Positions 1 through 8,325 of a stretch of DNA of 64,000 bases are shown here, piece after piece; within the stretch, counting starts at the first letter, position 1, and every line of letters starts with the position of its first letter. Below the pieces are notes generated by a model that worked only from the letters and a program-made list of their open reading frames with translations, did not search any database and had not been told where the DNA came from. The DNA lies in contig NZ_ML123049.1 of assembly GCF_003846175.1 (NCBI RefSeq), forward strand, positions 426,792 through 490,791. The letters are read 5' to 3'. Source of the DNA: Streptomyces sp. ADI95-17. GTDB lineage: Bacteria; Actinomycetota; Actinomycetes; Streptomycetales; Streptomycetaceae. The position numbers were made by a program, and so were the translations under genes.

Positions 1-756
1 GGCATCGTTGTCATGCACCGTGTCCAGCTCGCCGCCGAACTCGATCCACCAGTACGCGCAGCCGTTGTCACCGGACTTGATGATGCGCCGCTGCGGGATG
101 GAGGTCTTGGTGATGTCCTTGGCGAAGGACGGCGGCACGTACTTGACCGGGTGCCCGGCGTCCTTCGTGTAGAAGAGCAGGGTCGATCCCAGCGTGATGC
201 GATCGGCCTCCTCGGGTGCCCATGCCTCGTCGTACTCGGCGCGCGACTCCCGGCCGATGCGGTGCCGGGCACCCGCCAGAGCACCGATCAGACCGTCCCC
301 CGAACAGTCCAGGAACATCTCGCTCTCGAAGCGGATGTGCCGCTCGGAGCCCATCATCCATCCGGTGACGGCTGTGATGTGCCGGGCGTCCTCGGGCCCC
401 TGGGCGTCCACTTCCCTGACATCGGTGTTGAGGTAGAGCGTGATCCCGGGCTCGGCCCGGACCGCGTCCAGCACGACCGTGTCCCAGTAGTACGGATTCC
501 CGTCCGGATTGCGGAACTGGTTCTCGACGAAGAGCTCGCCCATGATGCCGCCCTCGCGGGCGTTGTGGTTGTTGCCGTGCGCGGTGGCGCCGACGACCCA
601 GACCCGGACCTCGCTGCTGGAATTCCCGCCGAGAACCGGCCGGTTGTTGATGAGTGCCACGGTACGGCCCAGCCGGGCGGCGGCTATCGCCGCGCACACA
701 CCGGCCAGTCCGCCGCCGACGACGGTGATGTCGTGCCGTGCGGTTTCGCGCCTCAT
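1..756 (-). CDS. FAD-dependent oxidoreductase, partial (3' end outside window)
   Basis: The reverse-strand frame from ATG at 756 stays open to the window edge, giving 252 residues of the N-terminal part. A dinucleotide-binding loop, VGGGLAG, lies at residues 13-19 in a strand-loop-helix context, followed by a GGNSSSEVRVW segment typical of the FAD_dependent oxidoreductase family (PF12831-like). Family members are flavoproteins acting on varied, often sugar-related, substrates. The catalytic C-terminal part is not visible, so the substrate cannot be named. A different frame starting at 763 is open but lacks the binding fold. The nearest gene rightwards ends at 1066, so the promoter should lie in 757-1010. 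Confidence 0.8.
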   Translation of the reverse strand, partial: MRRETARHDITVVGGGLAGVCAAIAAARLGRTVALINNRPVLGGNSSSEVRVWVVGATAHGNNHNAREGGIMGELFVENQFRNPDGNPYYWDTVVLDAVRAEPGITLYLNTDVREVDAQGPEDARHITAVTGWMMGSERHIRFESEMFLDCSGDGLIGALAGARHRIGRESRAEYDEAWAPEEADRITLGSTLLFYTKDAGHPVKYVPPSFAKDITKTSIPQRRIIKSGDNGCAYWWIEFGGELDTVHDNDA

Positions 757-1065
757 TGTTCACGTCCCATCGGGGTTGGTTTCGAGGCTGTGGAGAACAT
801 GCGGTGCACCGGCGAGGACAAGGCCTGCTGCCTTGCCGGCCGGTGCGGCAGGTCCCGCGGAGGCACGCGGAACCAGGCGGGAGCCTATCTCCACCGATGG
901 CGTCCCGCCGCGGCTTCTGCGATCAACTTCCGGCGGCCCGTGGGGCGTTCGTCCGGCCCTCCCGCCCGCTGTTCCGCTGTGCAGAACGCGGACCCCGCTC
1001 CGGGCAGCGCGAAGGGGGCGGGCACCGGCTGCCCGCCCCCTCCGGTACGTCAGTGGATCAGCGGG
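757..1065. other. Intergenic region upstream of the oxidoreductase
   Basis: About 310 bases separate two leftward genes. The left part should carry the promoter of the truncated oxidoreductase, but no clear -35/-10 pair stands out. The right part carries the terminator of the PhoX-like gene at 1014-1040. I see no additional coding sequence. Confidence 0.5.
1014..1040 (-). terminator. Intrinsic terminator of the PhoX-like gene
   Basis: Perfect 11-bp inverted repeat (GGGGGCGGGCA at 1014-1024, TGCCCGCCCCC at 1030-1040) with a 5-base loop. It starts 25 bases past the stop of the leftward gene. As usual in streptomycetes there is no strong U-tract. Confidence 0.75.
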
Positions 1066-2466
1066 TCAGCGCCACGGCCCCGTCACCGCGAACGTGGTCC
1101 CCGGCGTGTAGCAGTTCACGAACATCGTCCCGCCGTCCGGCGCGAACGTGACCCCGGCGAACTCTCCCCACTCCGGCTCCTGGGGCGTCCCGATGTTCTG
1201 CCGGCCCCGCGCCATCGCGTACACCTCGCCGCGCCGCGTCAGCCCGAAGACGTGCTGTGCGCCGCCGCCGTCCTCGCACACCATCAGCCCGCCGTCGGGG
1301 GCGAGAGTGATGTTGTCCGGGGACTCGCCCGGCAGCTGCACGTCGGTGCCGGGGCCGAAGACGATCACGAGGGTGAGCCGGCGCCGCTTCGGCTCGTACC
1401 GCCACACCTGGCCGTAGTGGTCGGCGGCGGACCCCTCCGCGCTGTGCGCGAAGCTGGAGACGAAGTAGACCGAGGACCCGCCCCAGTAGCAGCCCTCCAG
1501 CTTCTGGGCGTGGGTGATGCCCTTCGGGCCGAAGTCCTGGAACCGGATCGGTGTCTCGGCCGCCAGCGGATCCGGTACCGGAACCCATTCGATGCCCTCG
1601 AAGCTCGTGCCGGTCTCCTGGACCACGGAGAGGTCGGGGACGCCCGGCACCCGCATGGCCTCCAGATGGCCGCCGGCCCGCAGCGAGCCCGTACCGCCGA
1701 GCGGCTTGTCGGGCAGGAAGCGGTAGAAGAGCCCGAACGGCTTCTCGAACGCGTCCTCCGTCTCGTAGACGGTCCCGTTCTTCGGGTCGATCGCGATGGC
1801 CTCGTGCTGGAAGCGGCCCATCGCGGTGAGCGGCACGGCGCCGGTGCGGTGCGGATCGGCGCCGTCCACCTCGAAGATGAAGCCGTGGTCCTTGGTGTAG
1901 CCGTTGGTGCCGGCTCTGTCCTCGGTCTCCTCGCAGGTCAGCCAGGTGTTCCAGGGGGTGCGGCCACCCGCGCAGTTCACCGCCGTACCGGCGATGGCGA
2001 CGCGTTCACCGAGGACGTTGTTGCGGCCGTCCAGCTCCAGGGCCGTACAGCCGCCCTTGCCCATCGGGTCGTAGGTGAGGCCCTCGACGATCGGGACCTG
2101 GAGCTTCGCGGTGACGCGGTTCTCGTGGTTGCGGACCAGGCGGACGTGTCCGTGGCGGCCCGCGAAGGCGGCCATGCCGTCGTGGTTGCTGGGGACCGGG
2201 CCCTCGCCGGAGCGGAGCGGGTCGCCCTCCCGGGACAGCACCCGGTAGCGGAAGCCCTTGGGAAGGTCGAGCAGCCCGTCGGGGTCCGGCACCAGCGGGC
2301 CGTACCCGCTGTGTCCCCGGGCGGCCGCGGTGCCCGCGAAGAGTTCGGAGAACGCTCCGGTGAAGGCGACCGAGGCGATGGCCGCGCCGCTGCCGGCCAG
2401 GACCTGACGGCGGGTGGCGGCGGGGCGCGACGTTTCTGCGGTCGGTCGTGATGTCTCTGATGACAT
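1066..2466 (-). CDS. PhoX/DUF839-family exported protein (putative alkaline phosphatase)
   Basis: The protein has 466 residues and starts at ATG 2466, with AGGGAG 8 bases upstream. An in-frame ATG at 2550 is less likely because it would bury the signal sequence. Residues 18-24 read TRRQVLA, a twin-arginine motif, followed by an Ala/Gly-rich hydrophobic stretch, so the protein should be folded in the cytoplasm and exported by Tat. The body matches the DUF839 (PF05787) family, which contains the calcium-dependent phosphatase PhoX; an ITHAQKLEGCYWGGSS segment near residue 325 is characteristic. It is shorter than classical PhoX, so phosphatase activity is inferred only. Single-gene unit closed by the hairpin at 1014-1040. 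Confidence 0.82.
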   Translation of the reverse strand: MSSETSRPTAETSRPAATRRQVLAGSGAAIASVAFTGAFSELFAGTAAARGHSGYGPLVPDPDGLLDLPKGFRYRVLSREGDPLRSGEGPVPSNHDGMAAFAGRHGHVRLVRNHENRVTAKLQVPIVEGLTYDPMGKGGCTALELDGRNNVLGERVAIAGTAVNCAGGRTPWNTWLTCEETEDRAGTNGYTKDHGFIFEVDGADPHRTGAVPLTAMGRFQHEAIAIDPKNGTVYETEDAFEKPFGLFYRFLPDKPLGGTGSLRAGGHLEAMRVPGVPDLSVVQETGTSFEGIEWVPVPDPLAAETPIRFQDFGPKGITHAQKLEGCYWGGSSVYFVSSFAHSAEGSAADHYGQVWRYEPKRRRLTLVIVFGPGTDVQLPGESPDNITLAPDGGLMVCEDGGGAQHVFGLTRRGEVYAMARGRQNIGTPQEPEWGEFAGVTFAPDGGTMFVNCYTPGTTFAVTGPWR

Positions 2467-2591
2467 GGGGCAACTCCCTGCTGGCGGACAGGAGAAGTGA
2501 CCCGCATGTGTGTACCACGCGCACAGCCGCGCGGGAACCATGCGGGTCACCGGGCCGCGAGTGTGTCCCGGGCCGGGAGTGGCCCCCGTGG

Positions 2592-3017
2592 TCAGCCCAG
2601 CGAGGCGGAGAGCGTGATCGTCGTACCGGTCAGCGCCTGGCTGACCGGGCAGTTCGCCTTGGCGTCCTCGGCGGCCTTGACGAAGTCCGCCTCGTCGATG
2701 CCGGGCACCTCGCCCCGGACGGTGAGGTGGATGCCGGTGATGCCGGTGCCGGGCTGGAGGGTGACGTCGGCCGTGGTGGTGAGCTGGGTCGACGGGGTGC
2801 CGGCCGAGGCAAGCCCGTGGGCCAGCGCCATCGAGAAGCAGCTGGAGTGGGCCGCCGCGATGAGCTCCTCGGGAGAGGTCTTGCCGTTCGCCTTCTCCGC
2901 GCGGGACGGCCAGGAGACGTCGAATTCGCCGATGCCGGAGGAGTCGAGGGTGACGACACCCTTGCCCTCGATCAGGTTGCCATCCCAGACCGTGTGGGCC
3001 TGGCGGGTGGTAGCCAT
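2592..3017 (-). CDS. OsmC-family peroxiredoxin
   Basis: 141 residues, starting at ATG 3017. The OsmC fold is recognisable, with two redox cysteines in the family contexts HSSCFSMALAH (around residue 60) and ANCPVSQAL (around residue 124). OsmC/Ohr proteins are thiol peroxidases reducing organic hydroperoxides in the cytoplasm; the pattern and length fit OsmC better than Ohr. A longer leftward frame (446 codons) that reads through this gene has an unrelated N-terminal part lying antisense or out of frame to zapE, so the short start is used. It may be cotranscribed with zapE (80-base gap), but the 3041-3097 spacer could hold its own promoter. Confidence 0.9.
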   Translation of the reverse strand: MATTRQAHTVWDGNLIEGKGVVTLDSSGIGEFDVSWPSRAEKANGKTSPEELIAAAHSSCFSMALAHGLASAGTPSTQLTTTADVTLQPGTGITGIHLTVRGEVPGIDEADFVKAAEDAKANCPVSQALTGTTITLSASLG

Positions 3018-3097
3018 GCTGGATCCCTTCAAACGGTGTGTGCGGTTGATACGGGAGCCCTCGGCGCCCAGAGGCCCCGAGGGGTACGTACCCGAAC

Positions 3098-4189
3098 CTA
3101 CTGCGCCACCAGCCCCTTCGCGTCGCGCGCCAGCGCCGTCAGCCGGGAGATCGCCCGGAAGTACTTCTTCCGGTACCCGCCGTTCAGCATCTCTTCGCTG
3201 AACAGCCGGTCGAACGGCAGCCCCGAGGCGAGCACCGGGACCTCCCGGTCGTACAGCCGGTCGGCGAGGACGACGAGGCGCAGCGCGGTCGACTGGTCGG
3301 GGACCGGCTGGACCTCGGTGAGGCAGACCGCCCGCAGGCCGTCCGTCAGTGCGCCGTAGCGGCTCGGGTGGACCCGGGCGAGATGGTCGAGCAGCGAGGG
3401 GAAGTCGTCCAGACTGGCCCCTTCGGTGGCGTACGCCGCTCTGGTGACCTGCTCCTCGGAGTACGGCGGGGGCGCCTCGGGCAGCCCGCGGTGGCGGTAG
3501 TCCTCGCCGTCGATCCGCAGCGGGCGGAAGTGCGCGGACAGACCCTGGATCTCCCGCAGGAAGTCCGCCGCGGCGAACCGGCCCTCGCCGAGCTTGCCGG
3601 GCAGCGTGTTGGAGGTGGCGGCGAGCGCGACCCCCGCCTCCACCAGCCTGCTCAGCAGCGACGACACCAGAACGGTGTCGCCCGGGTCGTCCAGCTCGAA
3701 CTCGTCGATGCACAGCAGCCGGTGCCCGCTCAGCGTCTGCACGGTCTGCTGGAAGCCCAGCGCGCCGACCAGGTTCGTCAGCTCGACGAAGGTGCCGAAC
3801 GCCTTCAGCGACGGGGCGGCGGGGGTGGCGTGCCAGAGGGAGGCCAGCAGATGGGTCTTGCCGACGCCGTAGCCGCCGTCGAGGTAGACCCCGAGCGGCG
3901 CGGACGGGGCCGCGGGCTTCCTGCTGAACCACTTGCGCTTGCCCGAGCCGCTGGCGTGCGCCCCACCGAGCCCGGCCGCGAAGTCACTCAGGACCTCGAC
4001 CGCCTCGGTCTGGCTCGGCTGGTTCGGGTCCGGGACGTACGTATCGAAGCGTACGGAGTCGAAGCGCGGCGGCGGCACCATCTCGGCGACCAGCCGGTCG
4101 GCGGGTACGCGGGGTTCGAGTGCGCAGAGGGACAGGGGGGCCGTTTCGGCTATGGGGCTCTGCCCCGGCACGGCTGTGGAGGACGACAC
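3098..4189 (-). CDS. zapE: Cell division protein ZapE (AFG1-like ATPase)
   Basis: 363 residues from GTG 4189, chosen because AAGGTGGAGAG sits just upstream; an upstream ATG at 4228 would run into the divergent gene. Walker A GGYGVGKTH lies near residues 105-113 and Walker B LLCIDEFELDD near 158-168; a DEF signature in Walker B is typical of the AFG1/ZapE family. In Proteobacteria ZapE is a Z-ring-associated ATPase that destabilises FtsZ polymers; the actinobacterial role is inferred. It is divergent from the RibD-like gene with a 37-base spacer, so both promoters must be compact or overlap the coding ends. Confidence 0.88.
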   Translation of the reverse strand: MSSSTAVPGQSPIAETAPLSLCALEPRVPADRLVAEMVPPPRFDSVRFDTYVPDPNQPSQTEAVEVLSDFAAGLGGAHASGSGKRKWFSRKPAAPSAPLGVYLDGGYGVGKTHLLASLWHATPAAPSLKAFGTFVELTNLVGALGFQQTVQTLSGHRLLCIDEFELDDPGDTVLVSSLLSRLVEAGVALAATSNTLPGKLGEGRFAAADFLREIQGLSAHFRPLRIDGEDYRHRGLPEAPPPYSEEQVTRAAYATEGASLDDFPSLLDHLARVHPSRYGALTDGLRAVCLTEVQPVPDQSTALRLVVLADRLYDREVPVLASGLPFDRLFSEEMLNGGYRKKYFRAISRLTALARDAKGLVAQ

Positions 4190-4226
4190 AACTCTCCACC
4201 TTAAGCGCCGTGCCAGACTGCACGAC

Positions 4227-4991
4227 ATGCGACGCCTCTTCCCTGTGACCGACCTGACACCGGCCGACGACGAGGGGGAGTGGAGTCTGGACGCCCTGGC
4301 CGACGCCTACGCCTACCCCGAGCAGGACGGCCCCTGGCTGCGCGCCAACATGGTCTCGACGCTCGACGGGGCCGCCCAGCACGACGGCCGCTCGCAGCCG
4401 ATCTCCTGCGAGAGCGACATGCGGATCTTCGGCACCCTGCGCGGTCTGGCGGACGTGGTCCTCGCCGGCGCGGAGACGGTACGCCTGGAGGGCTATCGCC
4501 CGGCCAGGGCCCGTGAGGCGTTCGCCGCCCGCCGGGCCGCGGCCGGGCAGGGGCCCGCCCCGGCGATCGCCGTGGTCAGCGGCAGTCTGGACCTCGACTT
4601 CTCGTTGCCGCTCTTCACCGGGCCGCTCGTGCCGACCCTCGTGCTGACCGGCGCCGGGGCCCCTCCCGGCCGGATCGAGGAGGCGCGCCGGGCCGGCGCC
4701 GAGGTGGTGATCGCGGGGGAGGGCTCCCGGGTGGACCCCGCCAGGGCCGTACGGGAGCTGGCGGACCGTGGGTTCAAGCGGCTGCTGACCGAGGGCGGCC
4801 CCAGGATGCTGGGCCAGTTCGTGGCCGCCGGGGTGCTGGACGAGCTCTGTCTGACCCTTTCGCCGATGATGACCGCCGGAGACGCGCAGCGGATCGCGGG
4901 CGGTCCGTCGGTGGCCGTGCCGGAACGATTCGCCCTGGCATCGATGCTGGAAGAGGCCGGGTTCCTCTTCACTCGGTACCGTCGGAGCTGA
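4227..4991 (+). CDS. Pyrimidine reductase family protein (RibD C-terminal domain)
   Basis: 254 residues from ATG 4227. The frame is open upstream to 3933, but that part overlaps zapE. The sequence carries the RibD_C/dihydrofolate-reductase-like fold: MVSTLDGAAQHDGRS near residue 41 (substrate contact), RGLADVVLAGAETVRLEGY (NADPH site), and LTEGGPRMLGQF near residue 190. RibD_C enzymes reduce a pyrimidinone intermediate of riboflavin synthesis. This copy lacks the deaminase half, so it may be a stand-alone reductase or act on another pyrimidine or folate-like substrate. No other rib gene is in the window. No clear Shine-Dalgarno is seen, so leaderless translation is possible. Confidence 0.82.
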   Translation: MRRLFPVTDLTPADDEGEWSLDALADAYAYPEQDGPWLRANMVSTLDGAAQHDGRSQPISCESDMRIFGTLRGLADVVLAGAETVRLEGYRPARAREAFAARRAAAGQGPAPAIAVVSGSLDLDFSLPLFTGPLVPTLVLTGAGAPPGRIEEARRAGAEVVIAGEGSRVDPARAVRELADRGFKRLLTEGGPRMLGQFVAAGVLDELCLTLSPMMTAGDAQRIAGGPSVAVPERFALASMLEEAGFLFTRYRRS

Positions 4992-5119
4992 CATTCAGCG
5001 GAATTTGCCGTTCCGGTTAGCTTCCGGTGGGCACAATTACTCTCGCAGACCCCGTGCGAGCACGGGGAAGGATGGTTTCAGCAGTGATCGGCGACGGTCA
5101 CTGAAGCAGAAGGGCGCCC

Positions 5120-5593
5120 GTGGTGTTCACCAGCGTTTTGATGATCGAGAAGCCCCTCACCTCCGAGGACGTCGAGTTCGTCACCACCCTGCACGGGGAG
5201 GAGCAGACCTCCTTCGTCGTGCTCATGCAGCCGCGCGGTGACCAGGCCGATGTGCTGCTGCGGGCGATCGACGACCTGGCGATGGGCGAACTCAAGGAAG
5301 CCGCCAGGGAGAGCGAGGAGCCGGAGGGCAAGAACGCCAGACAGCCCGCCGAACTCGCGCTCGAAGTGTCACTGGAGGCGCTGCGGCAGGCCGGTTCCGA
5401 AGCGGTCGGACAGGTGATCGAGGACCATCCCCTGGACCTGCTGAAGTCCGTGGTCGACGACGCGGAGGCGGACGAGGTCATCGTGCTGACCGCGCCGCAC
5501 TACGTCGAGGAGTTCTTCCACCGCGACTGGGCCTCCAGGGCCCGTCACAAGGTCGGCGTACCGGTGCTCAAGCTCTTCGCGCACAGCGAATAG
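5120..5593 (+). CDS. Conserved hypothetical protein upstream of murC
   Basis: 157 residues; two consecutive GTG codons (5120, 5123) can serve as start, with AAGGG at 5110-5114. The protein is acidic, soluble and lacks signal or membrane segments. Its order (helical middle, then a beta-strand EVIVLTAPHYVEEFFHRDWASRA-like segment near the C-terminus) resembles nucleotide-binding universal-stress-type alpha/beta folds, but no diagnostic motif is present. From memory, homologues next to murC-msrB in other streptomycetes are often labelled indole-3-glycerol phosphate synthase; nothing here supports that activity. It ends 59 bases before murC. Confidence 0.72.
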   Translation: MVFTSVLMIEKPLTSEDVEFVTTLHGEEQTSFVVLMQPRGDQADVLLRAIDDLAMGELKEAARESEEPEGKNARQPAELALEVSLEALRQAGSEAVGQVIEDHPLDLLKSVVDDAEADEVIVLTAPHYVEEFFHRDWASRARHKVGVPVLKLFAHSE

Positions 5594-5652
5594 GCTGGGC
5601 GGGCACCTCGTACCGACCCCGGTACCCGCATCGACCTCTGGGAGACACACGC

Positions 5653-7047
5653 ATGGCACCCGGTATTCCTGCCGCCATGGAACGGCCGCACTTCATCGGC
5701 ATCGGCGGCGCCGGAATGTCGGGCATCGCGAAGATCCTCGCCCAGCGCGGCGCCAAGGTCGCGGGCAGCGACGCCAAGGAGTCGGGTACCGCCGAGGCAC
5801 TGCGGGCGCTGGGGGCGACCGTCCACATCGGGCACGCCGCCGGACATCTGGCGGACGACGCCTCGTGCGTGGTCGTCTCCAGCGCCATCCGCGCCGACAA
5901 CCCGGAGCTGCTGCGCGCCGCCGAGCTGTCGGTACCCGTCGTCCACCGCTCCGACGCGCTCGCCTCGCTCATGGGCGGGCTGCGCGCCATCGCGGTGGCC
6001 GGTACGCACGGCAAGACGACCACCACGTCGATGCTGGCCGTCGCCCTGACCGAGCTGAACCTCGACCCCTCGTACGCCATCGGCGGCGACCTCGCCGGCC
6101 CCGGCACCAACGCCGCGCACGGCGAGGGCGCGATCTTCGTCGCCGAGGCGGACGAGAGCGACCGCAGCTTCCAGAAGTACGACCCCGAGGTCGCGATCGT
6201 CCTCAACGTCGAGCTGGACCACCACGCGAACTACGCCTCGATGGACGAGATCTACGAGTCGTTCGAGGCGTTCGCCGGCAAGATCGTCCCCGGTGGCACC
6301 CTGGTGATCTCAGCCGACCAGGCCGGCGCCGTCGAGCTGACGGAGCGGGTCCGGTCCCTCCCCTCGCTGAACGTCGTCACCTACGGCGAGTCCGAGGCCG
6401 CCGACGTACGCGTCCACAAGATCACCCCGCGCGGACTGACCAGCGAGGTCACGGTCGTCCTGAACGGGAAGTACCTCACGTTCACGGTCTCCGTGCCCGG
6501 CCGCCACTACGCCCTCAACGCGGTGGCGGCCCTCGCCGCCGGTGTCGCCCTCGGCGTCCCGGCGCACAACCTGGCCTCGGCCCTCGGCAAGTACACCGGG
6601 GTCAAGCGCCGCCTCCAGCTCAAGGGCGAGGCGGCGGGCGTGCAGGTCATCGACTCGTACGCGCACCACCCCACCGAGATGACCGCGGACCTCGAAGCGA
6701 TGCGCGGCGCCGCGTCGGAGGCCCGCCTCCTGGTCGTCTTCCAGCCCCACCTCTTCTCCCGCACCCAGGAGCTCGGCACCGAGATGGGCCAGGCCCTCGC
6801 GCTGGCCGACGCCTCCGTGGTGCTGGACATCTACCCGGCCCGCGAGGACCCGATCCCCGGCATCACCAGCGACCTGATCATCGACGCCGCACGGGCCGCG
6901 GGCGCCGACGTCACCGCCGTCCACGACAAGGCCGCGGTCCCCGAGGCCGTCGCGGGAATGGCGAAGCCCGGCGATCTCGTTCTCACCATGGGAGCGGGCG
7001 ACGTCACCGACCTCGGCCCGCAGATCCTGGACCACCTGTCGAGCTGA
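5653..7047 (+). CDS. murC: UDP-N-acetylmuramate--L-alanine ligase
   Basis: 464 residues from ATG 5653 with GGGAGA upstream. MurC adds L-alanine to UDP-MurNAc with ATP, the first step of stem-peptide assembly of peptidoglycan, in the cytoplasm. Visible are the N-terminal UDP-binding loop GIGGAGMSGIA (residues 16-26), the Mur ligase P-loop AGTHGKTTTT (116-125), and the central Mur motif DSYAHHPTEM. Length is normal. It is followed after 9 bases by msrB, probably in one transcript. It stands apart from any division/cell-wall cluster in the window, as is usual for actinobacterial murC. Confidence 0.97.
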   Translation: MAPGIPAAMERPHFIGIGGAGMSGIAKILAQRGAKVAGSDAKESGTAEALRALGATVHIGHAAGHLADDASCVVVSSAIRADNPELLRAAELSVPVVHRSDALASLMGGLRAIAVAGTHGKTTTTSMLAVALTELNLDPSYAIGGDLAGPGTNAAHGEGAIFVAEADESDRSFQKYDPEVAIVLNVELDHHANYASMDEIYESFEAFAGKIVPGGTLVISADQAGAVELTERVRSLPSLNVVTYGESEAADVRVHKITPRGLTSEVTVVLNGKYLTFTVSVPGRHYALNAVAALAAGVALGVPAHNLASALGKYTGVKRRLQLKGEAAGVQVIDSYAHHPTEMTADLEAMRGAASEARLLVVFQPHLFSRTQELGTEMGQALALADASVVLDIYPAREDPIPGITSDLIIDAARAAGADVTAVHDKAAVPEAVAGMAKPGDLVLTMGAGDVTDLGPQILDHLSS

Positions 7048-7056
7048 GGGAGCGAC

Positions 7057-7464
7057 GTGTCGTACGACATCGAGAAGCCGGACGAGCAGTGGCGGGCGGA
7101 GCTGACCCCGGCCGAGTACGCGGTCCTGCGCCAGGCCGGCACCGAACCCGCCTTCGTCGGCGAATACACCGACACCAAGACCACGGGCGTCTACTCCTGC
7201 CGCGCCTGCGGCGCCGACCTGTTCCGCTCGGACACCAAGTTCGAGTCGCACTGCGGCTGGCCGTCCTTCTACGACCCGAAGGACAGCGACGCGGTCGAAC
7301 TGATCCAGGACCGCAGCCACGGCATGGTCCGCACCGAGGTCCGCTGCGCACGCTGCGGATCGCACCTCGGCCATGTCTTCGAGGGCGAGGGCTACCCCAC
7401 CCCCACGGACCAGCGGTACTGCATCAACTCGATCTCGCTGCGGCTGGCCCCGGACGAGGGCTGA
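7057..7464 (+). CDS. msrB: Peptide-methionine (R)-S-oxide reductase
   Basis: 135 residues from GTG 7057 with GAGGGAG upstream. MsrB reduces methionine-R-sulfoxide in proteins. Both zinc-binding CxxC pairs are intact (C48/C51 in YSCRACG and C97/C100 in RCARCG), as are the active-site HCGWPSF segment (65-71) and the catalytic cysteine C122 in RYCINSISL. Full length, no fusion to MsrA. Nine bases downstream of murC and closed by a strong hairpin. Confidence 0.96.
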   Translation: MSYDIEKPDEQWRAELTPAEYAVLRQAGTEPAFVGEYTDTKTTGVYSCRACGADLFRSDTKFESHCGWPSFYDPKDSDAVELIQDRSHGMVRTEVRCARCGSHLGHVFEGEGYPTPTDQRYCINSISLRLAPDEG

Positions 7465-7477
7465 GACAGGCAGGAAA

Positions 7478-7514
7478 GGCGGGTGCCCCGGACCGCGGGT
7501 CCGGGGCACCCGCC
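7478..7514. terminator. Bidirectional terminator between msrB and the ABC permease
   Basis: Perfect 15-bp stem: GGCGGGTGCCCCGGA (7478-7492) pairs with 7500-7514, with a 7-base loop. It sits between convergent genes ending at 7464 and 7528 and so can stop both transcripts. Confidence 0.88.
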
Positions 7515-7527
7515 GTGTCGTGCGGGG

Positions 7528-8325
7528 TCAGTGCACGTCCCTGCGCATCGGCACCAGGACCGCGACGAACGCCGCGACCAGCGCGTACCCGGCGAGCAGC
7601 AGTGCGCCGCCGACGGGGGAGAGCAGCGGCACCGGGCCGGTCGCCAGCTCGGCGGCCATCGTGTCCGCCACATAGCTGAAGCCGGTCAGGGACGCCGTGG
7701 CGCCGCCGGGCAGCAGCGGATAGAGCAGCTTGACGCCCGGGATCATCATCAGCAGGTACTCGCCCGCGTACAGATAGCCGACGACGACGGCCAGCGCCGC
7801 GACCTGGTGGCGGATCAGCGCCCCGGCGGCCACGCCCAGCAGGGTGTACACCGCCATCGCCACCGCCGGCCGGACGAGCAGCCCCAGCACCTCGCCGGAG
7901 GCCATGCCAGGCGTCACCCCGCGCACCGCCACGCCCCCGAAGAAGGCGGCCGCCGCGGTACCGGTGAGCACCAGCCCGTACAGCAGACCGGCGACGCCGT
8001 ACGCGACGAGCTTGGCGGTCAGCACCCGGCGGCGCCGCGGGGCGTGCAGAAAGGTGTGCGTGGCGGTGCGGTGACGGTACTCCGACGTCATCGCCAGGGT
8101 GCCGAGCGCGGCCGGCAGGAACACCGTGAAGCTCAGCATCCCGAGTACGGAGCGCACACCGGCCTCGGTGTCCAGGCCGGGCGCCGGCGGATCGAAGTTC
8201 TCCGGGCCGACCAGCGTCATCGCGCCCACCATGCCGCCGCCGAGGACCACGGCCGCGAGGAGCGCCCACAGCGGGAGGCGGGTGGCGGACAGCCGCCGGA
8301 ACTCCGCCTTGACCAGTGCGTTCAT
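7528..8325 (-). CDS. ABC transporter permease (ABC-2 type)
   Basis: 265 residues with about six hydrophobic segments, starting at ATG 8325, which overlaps the stop of the ATPase gene by four bases (ATGA), indicating translational coupling. The N-terminal MNALVKAEFRRLSATRLPLW followed by a first membrane span, and an EYRHRTATHTFLHAPRR segment between spans, are typical of ABC-2 permeases of export or lantibiotic-immunity-like systems. It should form the membrane channel for the ATPase encoded upstream. The cargo is unknown. Last gene of a three-gene leftward operon. Confidence 0.88.
   Translation of the reverse strand: MNALVKAEFRRLSATRLPLWALLAAVVLGGGMVGAMTLVGPENFDPPAPGLDTEAGVRSVLGMLSFTVFLPAALGTLAMTSEYRHRTATHTFLHAPRRRRVLTAKLVAYGVAGLLYGLVLTGTAAAAFFGGVAVRGVTPGMASGEVLGLLVRPAVAMAVYTLLGVAAGALIRHQVAALAVVVGYLYAGEYLLMMIPGVKLLYPLLPGGATASLTGFSYVADTMAAELATGPVPLLSPVGGALLLAGYALVAAFVAVLVPMRRDVH

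Noticed and set aside
13..2451. An 812-codon rightward open frame across the first 2.4 kb
   Set aside because: It is antisense to the FAD oxidoreductase and PhoX-like genes, has Arg/Gly/Ala-rich low-information sequence and matches no family; a typical high-GC shadow frame.
2592..3932. OsmC read as a 446-codon fusion with an N-terminal extension
   Set aside because: The extension is zapE sequence in a wrong frame; OsmC alone has normal length and start.
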